A DNA stretch of 64,000 nucleotides from an uncultured Schlesneria sp. (GTDB lineage: Bacteria; Planctomycetota; Planctomycetia; Planctomycetales; Planctomycetaceae): positions 1 through 64,000 of the forward strand of contig CAIQIR010000084.1 in NCBI GenBank assembly GCA_903871875.1, in the 5' to 3' direction. Of the stretch, positions 33,862 to 43,958 are shown one piece after another. Position 1 is the stretch's first letter; each line of letters begins with the position of its first letter. The translations under genes were made by a program, and so were the position numbers. Below the pieces are notes generated by a model that had not been told where the DNA came from, made no database searches, and was given only the letters and a program-made list of their open reading frames with translations.

Positions 33862-34875
33862 TCACATTGTCTCCGACAACGAACTGACACATTCGCTCAC
33901 CACCTGGTTGATGTCGAGATTTTCGGCCTGACCGTCGTAGTTCAGCAGCATGCGATGGCCGAGCACTTCGCAGGCGAAATGTCGAATATCTTCGAAGGCC
34001 ACGTGAGCCCGGCCTTCGGCCAGTGCTCGAACACGGGCGGCGCGGATCAATGCCTGGGCCGCCCGCGGGCTGGCTCCCCATTTGATAAACTGACGTACGC
34101 GAGTGGGGGCAAAATCGCTGATCGGATGCGTGGCCAGCACCAGGCGGACGGCATAGTCGCGGATCGCGTCGGTCACCACGACTTTCTCAAGGATCTGCCG
34201 CAGCGCCATGATCCGTTCGGAATCGAGCAGCTTGGGGATCTCGACCGGTGTCTTGAGGATGGTGCGACTGACGACTTCGTTGAGTTCGTCGCGATTCAAA
34301 AATGGCACGACGACCTTGAACATGAAGCGGTCGAGTTGGGCTTCGGGCAGCGGATAGGTCCCTTCCTGCTCGATCGGGTTTTGCGTGGCCAGCACGAAGA
34401 ATGGCTCTTTCAACTGGAAGATATGTCCACCGGTCGTGACCGAGTGTTCCTGCATCGTTTCCAAGAGGGCTGATTGCGTCTTGGGCGAGGCGCGGTTGAT
34501 TTCGTCAGCCAGCAACAGCTGTGTAAAGATTGGTCCCTTGCGGAACTCGAAGCGGTATTGGCCATTTTCGTCGCTCGACATCACGTTCGTGCCAACGATA
34601 TCTGCAGGCATCAAATCGGGCGTAAACTGAATGCGGCGAAAATCCAGATCGAGCACGCGCGACAGGGCTTTGACCAGCTCGGTCTTGCCCAGGCCGGGGA
34701 CCCCTTCCAGCAGCACGTTGCCCCCGCACATGATCGCGGTTAAGGCGGCTTCGACCGTGCGAGTTTGCCCGACGATGACCCGCCCGATTGCGGCGCGGGC
34801 CTCGGCGAATTGCGTTTTGAAATGTTCGGCTTCGGCTTCCAGAGAAACCAGTTCACCAACTTCGACGGCGCTCAT
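33862..34875 (-). CDS. MoxR-family AAA+ ATPase
   Basis: A 337-residue AAA+ ATPase with Walker A GVPGLGKT (58-65), Walker B LLLADEI (120-126) followed by NRASPKTQSALLEAM-type sensor I region, the ATQNPIEQEGTYPLPEAQLDRF stretch typical of MoxR, and the C-terminal lid with ASPRAAQALIRAARVRAL. I use ATG 34875 because the sequence before it (TTG start) lacks a ribosome-binding site. The enzyme probably remodels the VWA proteins encoded on either side. Confidence 0.95.
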   Translation of the reverse strand: MSAVEVGELVSLEAEAEHFKTQFAEARAAIGRVIVGQTRTVEAALTAIMCGGNVLLEGVPGLGKTELVKALSRVLDLDFRRIQFTPDLMPADIVGTNVMSSDENGQYRFEFRKGPIFTQLLLADEINRASPKTQSALLETMQEHSVTTGGHIFQLKEPFFVLATQNPIEQEGTYPLPEAQLDRFMFKVVVPFLNRDELNEVVSRTILKTPVEIPKLLDSERIMALRQILEKVVVTDAIRDYAVRLVLATHPISDFAPTRVRQFIKWGASPRAAQALIRAARVRALAEGRAHVAFEDIRHFACEVLGHRMLLNYDGQAENLDINQVVSECVSSLSETM

Positions 34876-35020
34876 GTAACTCTTTCTATACAAGGAGGAC
34901 GTTATTTCTCAGGAGCGTTCAGTGTTCCGTGTGCAGCACCGACGTCCGGGTCAGTCTGATAGTTTGCGGGACCAGGAACGCTACGTGGTCATTTCTGAGC
35001 AACTTCATTGTTGTTGGGCT

Positions 35021-38000
35021 TTATTGTTGTTCATCGCGTTTTCGTTTCAGAGCCAATAGTCGTTCGGTCGTCGACGTGGGTGAATTGCTCGACGACGGCG
35101 GTGGTGCCTCGGACAGAGGTTGTCGCACGACGGTTGAGGAACTTGAGGTGGTCGTTGACGTCGGCTTGGGAAGCGGTCGGTCGGACTGAGGCGGCAAGGG
35201 CCGTTCTGTTCGTCGTGACTCAATGGACGCCGTCGCGCTTTGTTTGGCTTGCAGTAGCGCGCCCATGGTGGCTGACGTCGCCGCTCGACGGCCCAGCCCG
35301 AGGGCGGACTTGATCGAAGCGAGATCGATCTGAATGCGGCGGAGTGCCACATCAATCGGTACGAGGATGGCCAGCGCGATCAGCAACCAGTCGAAAATCG
35401 GTTTGGAACTGCGTTTGGGGGCTCGGCCGTGGCGGAAGATATCGTCTTTCACCGGATCGCCGGAAAGGACACGTCCGCCCGTGCGATCGGCGACTTCTTG
35501 CAGAGTCTGACGATTCGAGCGGAACCGTAAATACTCGGGTGAATAAGGCACGATGAAACCGCCAAACGCCAGATCCTTGCGGTCGCTGCCAATTCCCTGG
35601 GCGATGGCGTGATAACGGCCATGCCCCCAGAGAGGGACGGTCGCCTGATAGCGACGGGGTGCGACCTGTTTCAGTTGGACATTTTCGGACTTCTGATTAG
35701 GACCGGCGAGCTTGGCGGTGAGATCGAGAAAGCTTTCTTCTGGATTGAAGTCTTCGACGACGATCACCGCATCTCCGCCAGCGGTGTGAGTCGACATCCG
35801 CAGGTGCCCGTCCTTTTTGACTCGGCTGATATCGGTCAGCAGTTGTTTGATGAACGGCTGAAAGTGATCCCACTTCTGCCACTGTTCACCCCAGTTGGTG
35901 CTGAAGTCGGACGTGAACGCGGCGGTTTTGCCCAATCCATGCTGCCAGACGGAAAGAATCGGATCCTGTGCATCAGCATCGGCCGCGTCGGGCGGTACGG
36001 TCAGGATGGTCATCGCGGGCGTGCCCTTGGCAGTCGTAATGACATAGCCTTTCAGTTCGGGCAAGCCGTCGATGCCTTTGAGAATTGGTGAGGGAAAGGC
36101 GACTTCGGGTGTAAATTTTTTGTTTTGCAGCATGCTGCGTTTCAGCGTTTTGGATTCCTTGATGAAGATCGCCGGAAGTTGATTGGGATCATCCGGGAAG
36201 TAATAGCGGCCTCCCGTGACTTCGGCGACCGATTGCATCTTCGAGATTTCCAAACCGCCGTGCGGGAAGATGGCGACCATCGAGACGCTGACTTTGGCAT
36301 CAATAAAGTCTTTGATCAATGCCGGCGTCGGGGGCTGTGGATCACCATCGGAAATGATGATCATGTGTCGCGTCGCCGCGTCGCTTTCCATCAACCCCTT
36401 CAGCCCCAGCGCCATCGTGTTTTGAAAACTGGGCATGTCGCCAATTTGAGCACCATTGATCAGCGGAACGACTTTTTCGTAATCACCGGCCGGAGTCAGT
36501 TCGAACAGCCATTTCTCGCCCTCTTGCGTGTAGGCGAGCACCCCGACTTCGTCCTGTGCCCCCAGGACCTTGATCGCCTGTTTGGTGATTCGCTTACCCC
36601 AGGTGTTCCCTTCGGCGAATTCGCAGGTGTGCAGAATGATGGCCAATGCCCCCTTGGGCAGTACTTTCTTTTGCGAGACATCCATCGAAACCGGCAGAAT
36701 GTCCTCGATCACCGTGCGATGATAGCCGCCGGGACCAAAGCTGTTCGGACCGCCGACCATTAGGAAGCCGGATCCCAGGTTGTAAACGGCGTCACGCACC
36801 GCCTGCAGTTGCTGAACGTCGAATTGATCATGCGGCACGTTCACGAAGATGATGCAGTCGTATCCCATCAGCGACGTCGCGTCGCGCGGCAGATCGATTC
36901 CGTCCATCCGTTCGACGGAACGCTCGCTTTCGCGGATCGCGCGTTCCATCTGTTCCCAATCTCGCCGATCACCGGATCCATCGGTGACCAGCAGCACCTT
37001 GCCTTCGCCTTCGACGAAGATATAATTCAGGACCGAATTATTCTGGGGTAGACTGTCCTGCGCCTTCGGCACTTCGATGCTGGCGGTGTACTCGTAGTAT
37101 CCCGTTGATCGCAGTGTGATCGGGACTGTGTAGCGATTTGTGCCGGCTTTGTAGTCGATTTCTTGTTCGGCGATGACGTTGCCGTTTTCGCGAAGAACCA
37201 GTTTTCCTTTGCCGTCGTTGAGCGATTTGACGAGCATGCCCGCTTCGTAGGTTTCACCAAGCTTCACCGCCTGGGGTAAATCCAACCGCTCCAGCCAGAC
37301 TTCGTTGCTGTAAGAATAATCAATCGGCAGCACGTCAACGGCCACGCCGCGGGCCTTCAGGTCGTCCAAAATGCGAGACAAGCTGCCTTCGGTCTGGACG
37401 CCGTCGCTGATGAGGACCACCTTGCCCTGATTATCCTCGGGCAGCAGTGCACCGGCATACGACAGCGTCTGCTCGATATTCGTGGCGCCCCGATCCACCT
37501 GCGAGTTAAACGCTTCGAACGGGAAGCTCATACTGGGCGACAGCTCGCAGGCGGGTGTCTTGCCGAAAATGATCAGACCGGCCTGATCTGACTTGCCTTT
37601 GGGACGCTGCGTTTGCACCGTCTGCGTGATGTATTTCAATGCGTCATCGGGGCTGTAGATCGAATCGCTGACATCGAGGGCGAACACGACCGACATCACG
37701 TCGAGCGACCGAACGGCGCGTGGTTCGGCCATGACCATCACCAGCAGACCCAAAAGACCCAGCCGCGTGAACAGCGCAAACAGGCCTCGCAGCCTGGGCA
37801 AACCGGCATAGCCAGCTTGATGCATCCACCACACCCAGGGGGCCAGCAGAATCAGGCTGAGCATGGCCGGTCGAGCGAACATCCAAACATGGCCGAATTC
37901 CAGCCAGGCACAGACACCACAAAACAGGACAAGAAATGTCACCAGCGGCCACAGATCGCGCCATCGAAAGGCGCGTCGCGGCGTGGGGAAAAAGCTGGAG

Positions 38001-38023
38001 ATGAAGCGACGCAGCTTTCTCAT
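35021..38023 (-). CDS. giant VWA / amidotransferase-like membrane protein
   Basis: A 1000-residue protein with three membrane helices at the start (about 25-42, 51-68 and 85-100). A VWA domain follows with MIDAS motif DVSDS (117-121), then a beta-sandwich linker and an amidotransferase-like domain (GSGFLMVGGPNSFGPGGYHR). A second VWA-like domain has IIISDGDP, and a late membrane helix (IFDWLLIALAILVPIDVAL) precedes a low-complexity Ser/Thr/Pro tail. Proteins of this build are a planctomycete hallmark. It overlaps the preceding ABC-NHL gene by four bases (ATGA) and lies 145 bp before moxR. Confidence 0.9.
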   Translation of the reverse strand: MRKLRRFISSFFPTPRRAFRWRDLWPLVTFLVLFCGVCAWLEFGHVWMFARPAMLSLILLAPWVWWMHQAGYAGLPRLRGLFALFTRLGLLGLLVMVMAEPRAVRSLDVMSVVFALDVSDSIYSPDDALKYITQTVQTQRPKGKSDQAGLIIFGKTPACELSPSMSFPFEAFNSQVDRGATNIEQTLSYAGALLPEDNQGKVVLISDGVQTEGSLSRILDDLKARGVAVDVLPIDYSYSNEVWLERLDLPQAVKLGETYEAGMLVKSLNDGKGKLVLRENGNVIAEQEIDYKAGTNRYTVPITLRSTGYYEYTASIEVPKAQDSLPQNNSVLNYIFVEGEGKVLLVTDGSGDRRDWEQMERAIRESERSVERMDGIDLPRDATSLMGYDCIIFVNVPHDQFDVQQLQAVRDAVYNLGSGFLMVGGPNSFGPGGYHRTVIEDILPVSMDVSQKKVLPKGALAIILHTCEFAEGNTWGKRITKQAIKVLGAQDEVGVLAYTQEGEKWLFELTPAGDYEKVVPLINGAQIGDMPSFQNTMALGLKGLMESDAATRHMIIISDGDPQPPTPALIKDFIDAKVSVSMVAIFPHGGLEISKMQSVAEVTGGRYYFPDDPNQLPAIFIKESKTLKRSMLQNKKFTPEVAFPSPILKGIDGLPELKGYVITTAKGTPAMTILTVPPDAADADAQDPILSVWQHGLGKTAAFTSDFSTNWGEQWQKWDHFQPFIKQLLTDISRVKKDGHLRMSTHTAGGDAVIVVEDFNPEESFLDLTAKLAGPNQKSENVQLKQVAPRRYQATVPLWGHGRYHAIAQGIGSDRKDLAFGGFIVPYSPEYLRFRSNRQTLQEVADRTGGRVLSGDPVKDDIFRHGRAPKRSSKPIFDWLLIALAILVPIDVALRRIQIDLASIKSALGLGRRAATSATMGALLQAKQSATASIESRRTERPLPPQSDRPLPKPTSTTTSSSSTVVRQPLSEAPPPSSSNSPTSTTERLLALKRKRDEQQ

Positions 38024-39924
38024 AATTCCAGCTCCACGATTCGGCGGTTCCCCGTGTCACACACATACAACCGTCCGCGGCGGTCGATCGCCACTCCCCA
38101 GGGGGTGGAAAATTGTGCCGTTGTCTGACCCGATCCCGGTTTACCGTAACGCCCGAGCAACCGACCGTCTCGACGGAATTTGGAAATGCGTCCTCCACCA
38201 TATTCGACCACGATCAGATCGCCATTTTGATCGACGGCAATGTCGTACGGATAGTGGACTTCAGCGACTTTGTCGCCATCAGCCAGGACGGCAATCAGCT
38301 TACCGTCTTCTTGAAATACCTGAATGCGATTGTTGAACGCATCGACGACAAACAGTTCGTGTTCGCACCAGACGATGCCGCTTGGTCGCTGAAATTGTCC
38401 GGGTTCGGTCCCCGGTCCGCCGAACTGCAGCAGGAATGTTCCGTCAGGCCGAAATTTCTGTACGCGATCGTTTTGGCCATATTCACACACGTAAAGGTTC
38501 TGGTCGGGATCTTGTGTGATTTTCACCGGATAGACGAAGTCACCCGGTTCGCTTCCATACTGACCGAACGTTCCCGTGACCTGGCCCTGATGATCGAACA
38601 ACACAACGCGATGATAGTGCGTGTCGGCGACAGCGATGCGACCATCCTGCAGCACGCAGATTCCCTCGGCCTTACCGACGGAATACTCGGGCATCCACCA
38701 CTGTCGCTGGATGTCGCCATTTTTGTCGAATACCAGCACTCGTCCGACATTGTCGAGGACCAGGTATTCGTCGTTCGGAGAAACTGTCATCCCTCGCGGA
38801 GCCGGCACGCGCGGTCCGTCGGGGGGCATCAGCCAGTTCGATTCCTTTCGCACCGAGAGTGTGGGCGAGGCGTCCTCGAAACAGCCAGACAGGCCGACGA
38901 TCAGCAGCAACAACAGGACTTTCAAGATGACTCGTTCACCGCGCTGGACCCGAGCCATTCCGCGCGGTCGATAGATGAACTGCCTGATCGTTCCAGTCCG
39001 TTCGTCGCGGATATCGATTTCCGCCGCCGAACCCACAAATCGAGAGGCCTCGACCTGTAGCGGACTATCCGTGCTGGCTTCGACTTCCAGACATTCGGGA
39101 CGGACACAGGCATCGCCACGCCGCGAATCGGATGATGGCGATGGAGCAGGCTCGCGCTGTGGCGGGCACCAACGAGTCCTCTCGTCGGGAGGCAGCCAAT
39201 TGCAGGGGCCGAGTAACGTGGCCAGTTCGGGTGATGCGGGTTTTTGATAAAGCTCGCTGACGTCACCGCAATATGACACGCGGCCGTTTGTCAGGCAGAT
39301 GGTTTGGCTGGCTTCCCGCAGCACAACTTCCGGCGCATGGGTCGAAAAGACCAGCGACGTGCCGCTGACGGTGCAGTGCTGGCGGATCACATCCCAGTAC
39401 CGACCGCTGCGTGCCGAATCGACATGCGACAGCGGTTCGTCCATGACCAGAACCTGGGCACCGGAAAAGAGTGCTCGGACGACGTTCAATCGCGATTGTT
39501 CGCCTAAGGACAATGAATCCGGTTTTGCGGCGGCCTTGTCCAGCAGATCAAACTTCGCGAGTAGATCATCCGCCCGTGCGGACGTTTGCTTGTCGAATTG
39601 CGGCGACACGTTGGTCAAATGGTCCCGTACGGACAGATGAGGCCAAAGACCTGGATGTGGTGGTGCCCAAAAGACAGACAACCGATTGGCGGAAGCGGCG
39701 CCGCGAAACCGAATTCGCCCCGACGAAGGGCGTTCGAATTCCACCAGCAGATTCAACAGCGATGTTTTTCCCGCACCGGATTCACCCAATACGGCTGTCA
39801 CACCCTGATCGATGTCCAGTGTCACATCGTCCAGTCGCGGTGAACGACGACCAGCCAGCGAGACGGATTCAAGCGACCAAAGCACGGGGATCACTTTCGA
39901 GCGACAAAAGAGACGGAATGACAT
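38020..39924 (-). CDS. fusion of an ABC ATPase (ModC-like, with TOBE-like part) and an NHL-repeat lipoprotein
   Basis: Residues 1-325 form an ABC ATPase: Walker A GESGAGKT (47-54), signature LSLGEQSR (138-145), Walker B VLVMDEP (158-164) and H-loop His196, then a TOBE-like end. Directly after this, in frame, comes ILKVLLLLLIVGLSGC, a lipoprotein signal with the lipobox Cys at 348, followed by about six NHL/beta-propeller repeats (FGQYGSEPGDFVYPVKITQD and similar). A cytosolic ATPase joined to an exported lipoprotein is odd; a TTG at 38925 could start the second half separately. No permease is nearby. Confidence 0.85.
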   Translation of the reverse strand: MSFRLFCRSKVIPVLWSLESVSLAGRRSPRLDDVTLDIDQGVTAVLGESGAGKTSLLNLLVEFERPSSGRIRFRGAASANRLSVFWAPPHPGLWPHLSVRDHLTNVSPQFDKQTSARADDLLAKFDLLDKAAAKPDSLSLGEQSRLNVVRALFSGAQVLVMDEPLSHVDSARSGRYWDVIRQHCTVSGTSLVFSTHAPEVVLREASQTICLTNGRVSYCGDVSELYQKPASPELATLLGPCNWLPPDERTRWCPPQREPAPSPSSDSRRGDACVRPECLEVEASTDSPLQVEASRFVGSAAEIDIRDERTGTIRQFIYRPRGMARVQRGERVILKVLLLLLIVGLSGCFEDASPTLSVRKESNWLMPPDGPRVPAPRGMTVSPNDEYLVLDNVGRVLVFDKNGDIQRQWWMPEYSVGKAEGICVLQDGRIAVADTHYHRVVLFDHQGQVTGTFGQYGSEPGDFVYPVKITQDPDQNLYVCEYGQNDRVQKFRPDGTFLLQFGGPGTEPGQFQRPSGIVWCEHELFVVDAFNNRIQVFQEDGKLIAVLADGDKVAEVHYPYDIAVDQNGDLIVVEYGGGRISKFRRDGRLLGRYGKPGSGQTTAQFSTPWGVAIDRRGRLYVCDTGNRRIVELEL

Positions 39925-40046
39925 AATCGTAGCGGTACGCCTGACGCAACGCTATCGAACCGAATCATTTTGCGAAAGAGCCGCCATGCATCAAAGGGAG
40001 CCGCAGGGAGAATAAGATCCCCGCGGTGGGACGCCAGGCGTGGCCT

Positions 40047-43000
40047 TTATTCGGGGTCAGAATCGGGCTCGGCGTCGGATGTCGGTTCCGCTTCGGCGTC
40101 GTTCTTCGGGGACGACTCCTTCTTCTGGACAAAACGGTGCGGCTTGCCTTCTCGATATTCGGCCAGGAGTTTTTCCTGTCCCTTGATTTGAGGAGCCAGC
40201 TTCACGGCGGCCTCTTGGAACTCGACCGCCTTATCAAAATGCCCGCATTCGGCATGGGCGGCGGCCAAGGTCGCACAACAGATATAGGTCTTTGTGATGC
40301 GGGCCTCGTAAGCCTGTTCAGCGTGCTTGAGCGCTTCCGGGCCATTGCGGATTTTGTCGTCGTTGCAATTGGATAACACCGACGCGAGATAGAGGTGCCC
40401 CTTTTCGCAGTCGGGGTTAATGCGCAGAATTTCCTCGTAATCTTTGATAGCGGCGGCGAAATCACCACGGAAACGACTTAATCGCGCCCGTTCGATCAAT
40501 GCGATCACGAAAGCGGGGCGCAGTCGGATGGCCTCGGTGAAATGCTCGTGTGCCTCGTCCAGTTTGCCCTCACGCCATGTGCGCTTACCCGCGTCGAAAG
40601 CCTTGCGGCTGGGAATCCAGGAATCGGGTCGCGCATAAAGACGCGTCGTTCCGACTTTGACCTTTTTCTGACGAAGAGCCATGTTGGACAGTACGCAAGG
40701 ATAATGATGGATGTTGCCCGACGTTGCTGCTGCTTCCAAGTAGGTCCGAGCTAATTCCGATTGGCCGCGATTTTCGAGAAACAGTCCCGCAAACAAATAG
40801 GCGTAGGCGGCATTTCCAATCGACGAGAAGTCGATCAATTCATCGAACGATTCGCGATTCCAGGGATACGGATCTGGCTGATGCAACGCTCGACGGAAAA
40901 AGTGGACCAGGATCGGCATCGGATGAGTCGAATTGAAGCGGGTCTCAATTTCTTGAAAGTACCCGTCTCGGGCGGCCGTGTCTTTCAGTTTGTCGGCCAG
41001 GATGGCCGCCAGGATCAAACTGTATTCATCAGGAGCCCGTTTGTTCGTGGCGTCGACCAGCATCTCCTGAGCCTTTTTCAGGTTGCCGTCGGCGATGTCG
41101 CCGATGGCGCGGCTCCAGATTTGATCCGACCTGAGCGGCGGTTTCGCTGCCTTCCAGGTTTGTTCGGTGAAGGCACGTGCCCCTTTGATATTTCCTCGCC
41201 CGCGGCGCAGGCAAAAGTGGTACCAGTTGTCGGCTGATCCGTCATAGCGTTCCGAAACGGCGCGGTAATACTGTTCGGCCACCGTCCATTGTTTCAAGCC
41301 TTCAGCACACGTGGCGGCCGCAATCAGCCCCCATCCCGAATAAGACTCGGCCGCGGCAAGAGCGTGTGGCTGTGCCGCTTTCCATTCGCCTTTGTTCATC
41401 AAGATGTAGGCGATTTGGGACTGGGCGTTCCAGTATTCCAGGCTGTAACTGGGTAATTCCAGCGACTGTTCCAAGGTCGCCTGGCAGGCTTTCATCTCAT
41501 CCCGATCGCGATACTCATCGGCGAGTGCGAAATGGGCTTCATAGGTGGGCGTGATCTCAATCGATTTTTTCAGACAGCGTTCGGCGTCGTCCGGGTGATG
41601 CCAGCGGCGGTGCTTTTGTCCCAGAAACAGCATCAGCTGGGCGTTGTTGCCATATTTGGCTTCCCACTCCTCCGCGCTCTTTTGGGGGAAATCTCCACTC
41701 ATCTGGATTTCCCAGGCAATTGAGCGTGGCTGATAGGGCGCCACTTCACTGATTCGTTTGAAGGCGTCGTTGTATAAGTCGGGAATGTTAGAGGATCCGG
41801 AACGCAGCAGGTCCTCGAACAGGATATCCCGATGCCGAATCAACTCGGTGGCGACCCGGTTATAGAAATCCGGGTTCACGCGATGGGCCCAGACCGTGAA
41901 GGGAGCGGCAGGCAGTTCCACGCTCGTGGAATCGGCGACTTTCACCAAATCGGTCATCGCCGCTCGGCCTCGTTCTCGATCGGTCGAGTAAACACGAAGG
42001 CAAGGACCTAGCCGGTGCTTTTCGACCAGCGGAGCCAGGGCGTCGATGGAGATGTCCGATTTCATACCCAGCAGCGTGTTTTCGCAGTCGACGACGCGCC
42101 AGGCTTGAATGAACGAGGCGTCGTAGGCCAGGTCCGCCAGTGCCTGCCAGGACGGTTCTGATTGATCGCTGTTCTTCTGGCTGGCTTGCCGAAGTTGTTC
42201 GATCATTTCGACTCGAGCCCGGTGTTCGTCCGCGGGGTCGGCCAATTTGTCGGGTTCTTCCTTGTGGCGCTCTGCGATCAGTCTGGCACCTTCCGGCAAC
42301 TGCGGAATTGCCAACAACTGACGATAAATACCGGGCCACATTCGATCGGCTCCGCCTTCCGTGACGCTGCGGGTCAAACCCACCGCGCGCATGTCGCAAA
42401 TCAATTCGACCGCGCGACAACTGGCGGGAGTGACCTTCATAAATGCCTCGATTGCGGCCAAACCCGAGTCTTTATCGAAATGGGGATCGACCAATCGCAT
42501 TCGCAGATACAGTGCGAGTTCGTTGTCTGGTCCCGTTGTTCCTTCCAAGATCTCTGGCTGATATTTGCAATAGGCTTCGATCAACTTGAGCCAATCGGGA
42601 GCCGCCAGCCCGTCGGCCGTTTTCGCAGTCTCGATGTCTTCCAGGGCTTTGACATGATTCCCCGTCAGCGCCCGTGCGTAGGCTCGATGAGACAGGCCGA
42701 ACGGAGTTTTGCCGTATTTGGCCAGCAACCGTTGTGCATAAATTGTCGATCGGGCTTTGAAGGCCTTGGACGCGGCGCTCCAGTGAAAATCGACCAAATG
42801 CCCGAGATTGGCGTAGGCTCGAGAAAGGGCTCCGAGGTTCTCCGGCGATTCGGGCTGATTTCGACGTTGCGCATGTAGCTGTCGCAGGACAGAGAATTGC
42901 GTCACGAAATCCAGATGTTCTTCGATCGTCTGAGCCTTCTCGGTTGCAGGTCGTTTTTCGTTGACTGCCGGCGAGAATCCCAATTCCTTCAATGCCTTGG

Positions 43001-43520
43001 TAAATGTCTCGCGAGATAAGATCTCGAATTGTTCGGCCAGTGCATCCAAGCGATTCTCGACGGGCAAGCGAAGCGTCGTGTTTGACCAACTGCGCCACTT
43101 GCCAGACGCATCCGGCAGGGACAGTTCGAGATCGACTGCAAATTGGGTGTTGTCGTCTGGAACGTGCGTGAACCGAACGTCCAACTGATAGGGGTAAGTC
43201 TCCGGCGATTCGGACACAAACGTGATCTCGCCAATCGACGCATCCAGCGTCGCAAGTCCGAATTCGTCTCGGGCCGTCACGAGCAAGCTTTGTCGAATGA
43301 GTTCGCGACCGAAGGAACCGCAGAACCCTCCGGGTAATTTGTTTTCGATGTCAGTGGTGCTCAGTGTGAAGACCTGAGCACCGACCTTGGTGATCCCGGC
43401 CTTCGGCAGGCGGCGCGCTTCGGCTGGCGGATCGGCTTGCGCCGCGGCGCCAATCCATAACAGGGTCATTGCGGTCCAGAACGACAAACCAGATGACGTT
43501 GCTCTACCTACAGGATTCAT
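40047..43520 (-). CDS. very long exported TPR protein
   Basis: A 1157-residue protein from ATG 43520 (MNPVGRATSSGLSFWTAMTL), which starts a signal peptide; an upstream in-frame start lacks support. Residues about 50-210 are a beta-rich domain of unknown type. The rest is a chain of tetratricopeptide-like helices, clearest near the end, as in DEAHEHFTEAIRLRPAFVIA and AAIKDYEEILRINPDCEKGH. The acidic tail (PKNDAEAEPTSDAEPDSDPE) is low complexity. It is probably a periplasmic scaffold. It lies 122 bp upstream of the ABC-NHL gene on the same strand and could head that operon. Confidence 0.85.
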   Translation of the reverse strand: MNPVGRATSSGLSFWTAMTLLWIGAAAQADPPAEARRLPKAGITKVGAQVFTLSTTDIENKLPGGFCGSFGRELIRQSLLVTARDEFGLATLDASIGEITFVSESPETYPYQLDVRFTHVPDDNTQFAVDLELSLPDASGKWRSWSNTTLRLPVENRLDALAEQFEILSRETFTKALKELGFSPAVNEKRPATEKAQTIEEHLDFVTQFSVLRQLHAQRRNQPESPENLGALSRAYANLGHLVDFHWSAASKAFKARSTIYAQRLLAKYGKTPFGLSHRAYARALTGNHVKALEDIETAKTADGLAAPDWLKLIEAYCKYQPEILEGTTGPDNELALYLRMRLVDPHFDKDSGLAAIEAFMKVTPASCRAVELICDMRAVGLTRSVTEGGADRMWPGIYRQLLAIPQLPEGARLIAERHKEEPDKLADPADEHRARVEMIEQLRQASQKNSDQSEPSWQALADLAYDASFIQAWRVVDCENTLLGMKSDISIDALAPLVEKHRLGPCLRVYSTDRERGRAAMTDLVKVADSTSVELPAAPFTVWAHRVNPDFYNRVATELIRHRDILFEDLLRSGSSNIPDLYNDAFKRISEVAPYQPRSIAWEIQMSGDFPQKSAEEWEAKYGNNAQLMLFLGQKHRRWHHPDDAERCLKKSIEITPTYEAHFALADEYRDRDEMKACQATLEQSLELPSYSLEYWNAQSQIAYILMNKGEWKAAQPHALAAAESYSGWGLIAAATCAEGLKQWTVAEQYYRAVSERYDGSADNWYHFCLRRGRGNIKGARAFTEQTWKAAKPPLRSDQIWSRAIGDIADGNLKKAQEMLVDATNKRAPDEYSLILAAILADKLKDTAARDGYFQEIETRFNSTHPMPILVHFFRRALHQPDPYPWNRESFDELIDFSSIGNAAYAYLFAGLFLENRGQSELARTYLEAAATSGNIHHYPCVLSNMALRQKKVKVGTTRLYARPDSWIPSRKAFDAGKRTWREGKLDEAHEHFTEAIRLRPAFVIALIERARLSRFRGDFAAAIKDYEEILRINPDCEKGHLYLASVLSNCNDDKIRNGPEALKHAEQAYEARITKTYICCATLAAAHAECGHFDKAVEFQEAAVKLAPQIKGQEKLLAEYREGKPHRFVQKKESSPKNDAEAEPTSDAEPDSDPE

Positions 43521-43958
43521 TCGTAAGGTTCCAATTTTAGCCCGAGCCAAGTAACCGTCCGCCATTGAAATTATCAGAATACCCGGTCAAGACAATGCGA
43601 CTAGTGAACAGTGATCAAACGGATTAAAGACCCACGTGAAACAGGGAGGCTGTTCCTCAGCAGAGGGTTTCCGGGACAGACTTCAATGACGACATCATAT
43701 CGTCGATTGGGTGGAACCGGTCGACGATTTTGGGAACGCGTTGATCTTCTGGCGGGATGAATCTTGTCCGTAGGCAAGAGGTTGCGTCGTCGCGTTAAAC
43801 GGACCTGGCTGGCGGTTCTTTTCCTCGGTTGACCCGCGATGGACGAAATCGCATTGAATTATCTGGTCGATTCAGAAGATAATCCGAATTCTGACGCAAG
43901 TGATCGTGCGGCCGTGACATCCCAGGGGGGGCACAGCGCCGCGGAAGGAAATTTGTTG
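43521..43958. other. divergent intergenic region
   Basis: About 440 bp between the TPR gene and the DUF1501 gene. It should contain both promoters. An in-frame extension of the DUF1501 gene covers its right end, but this has no protein character. No repeat or RNA structure stands out. Confidence 0.5.
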
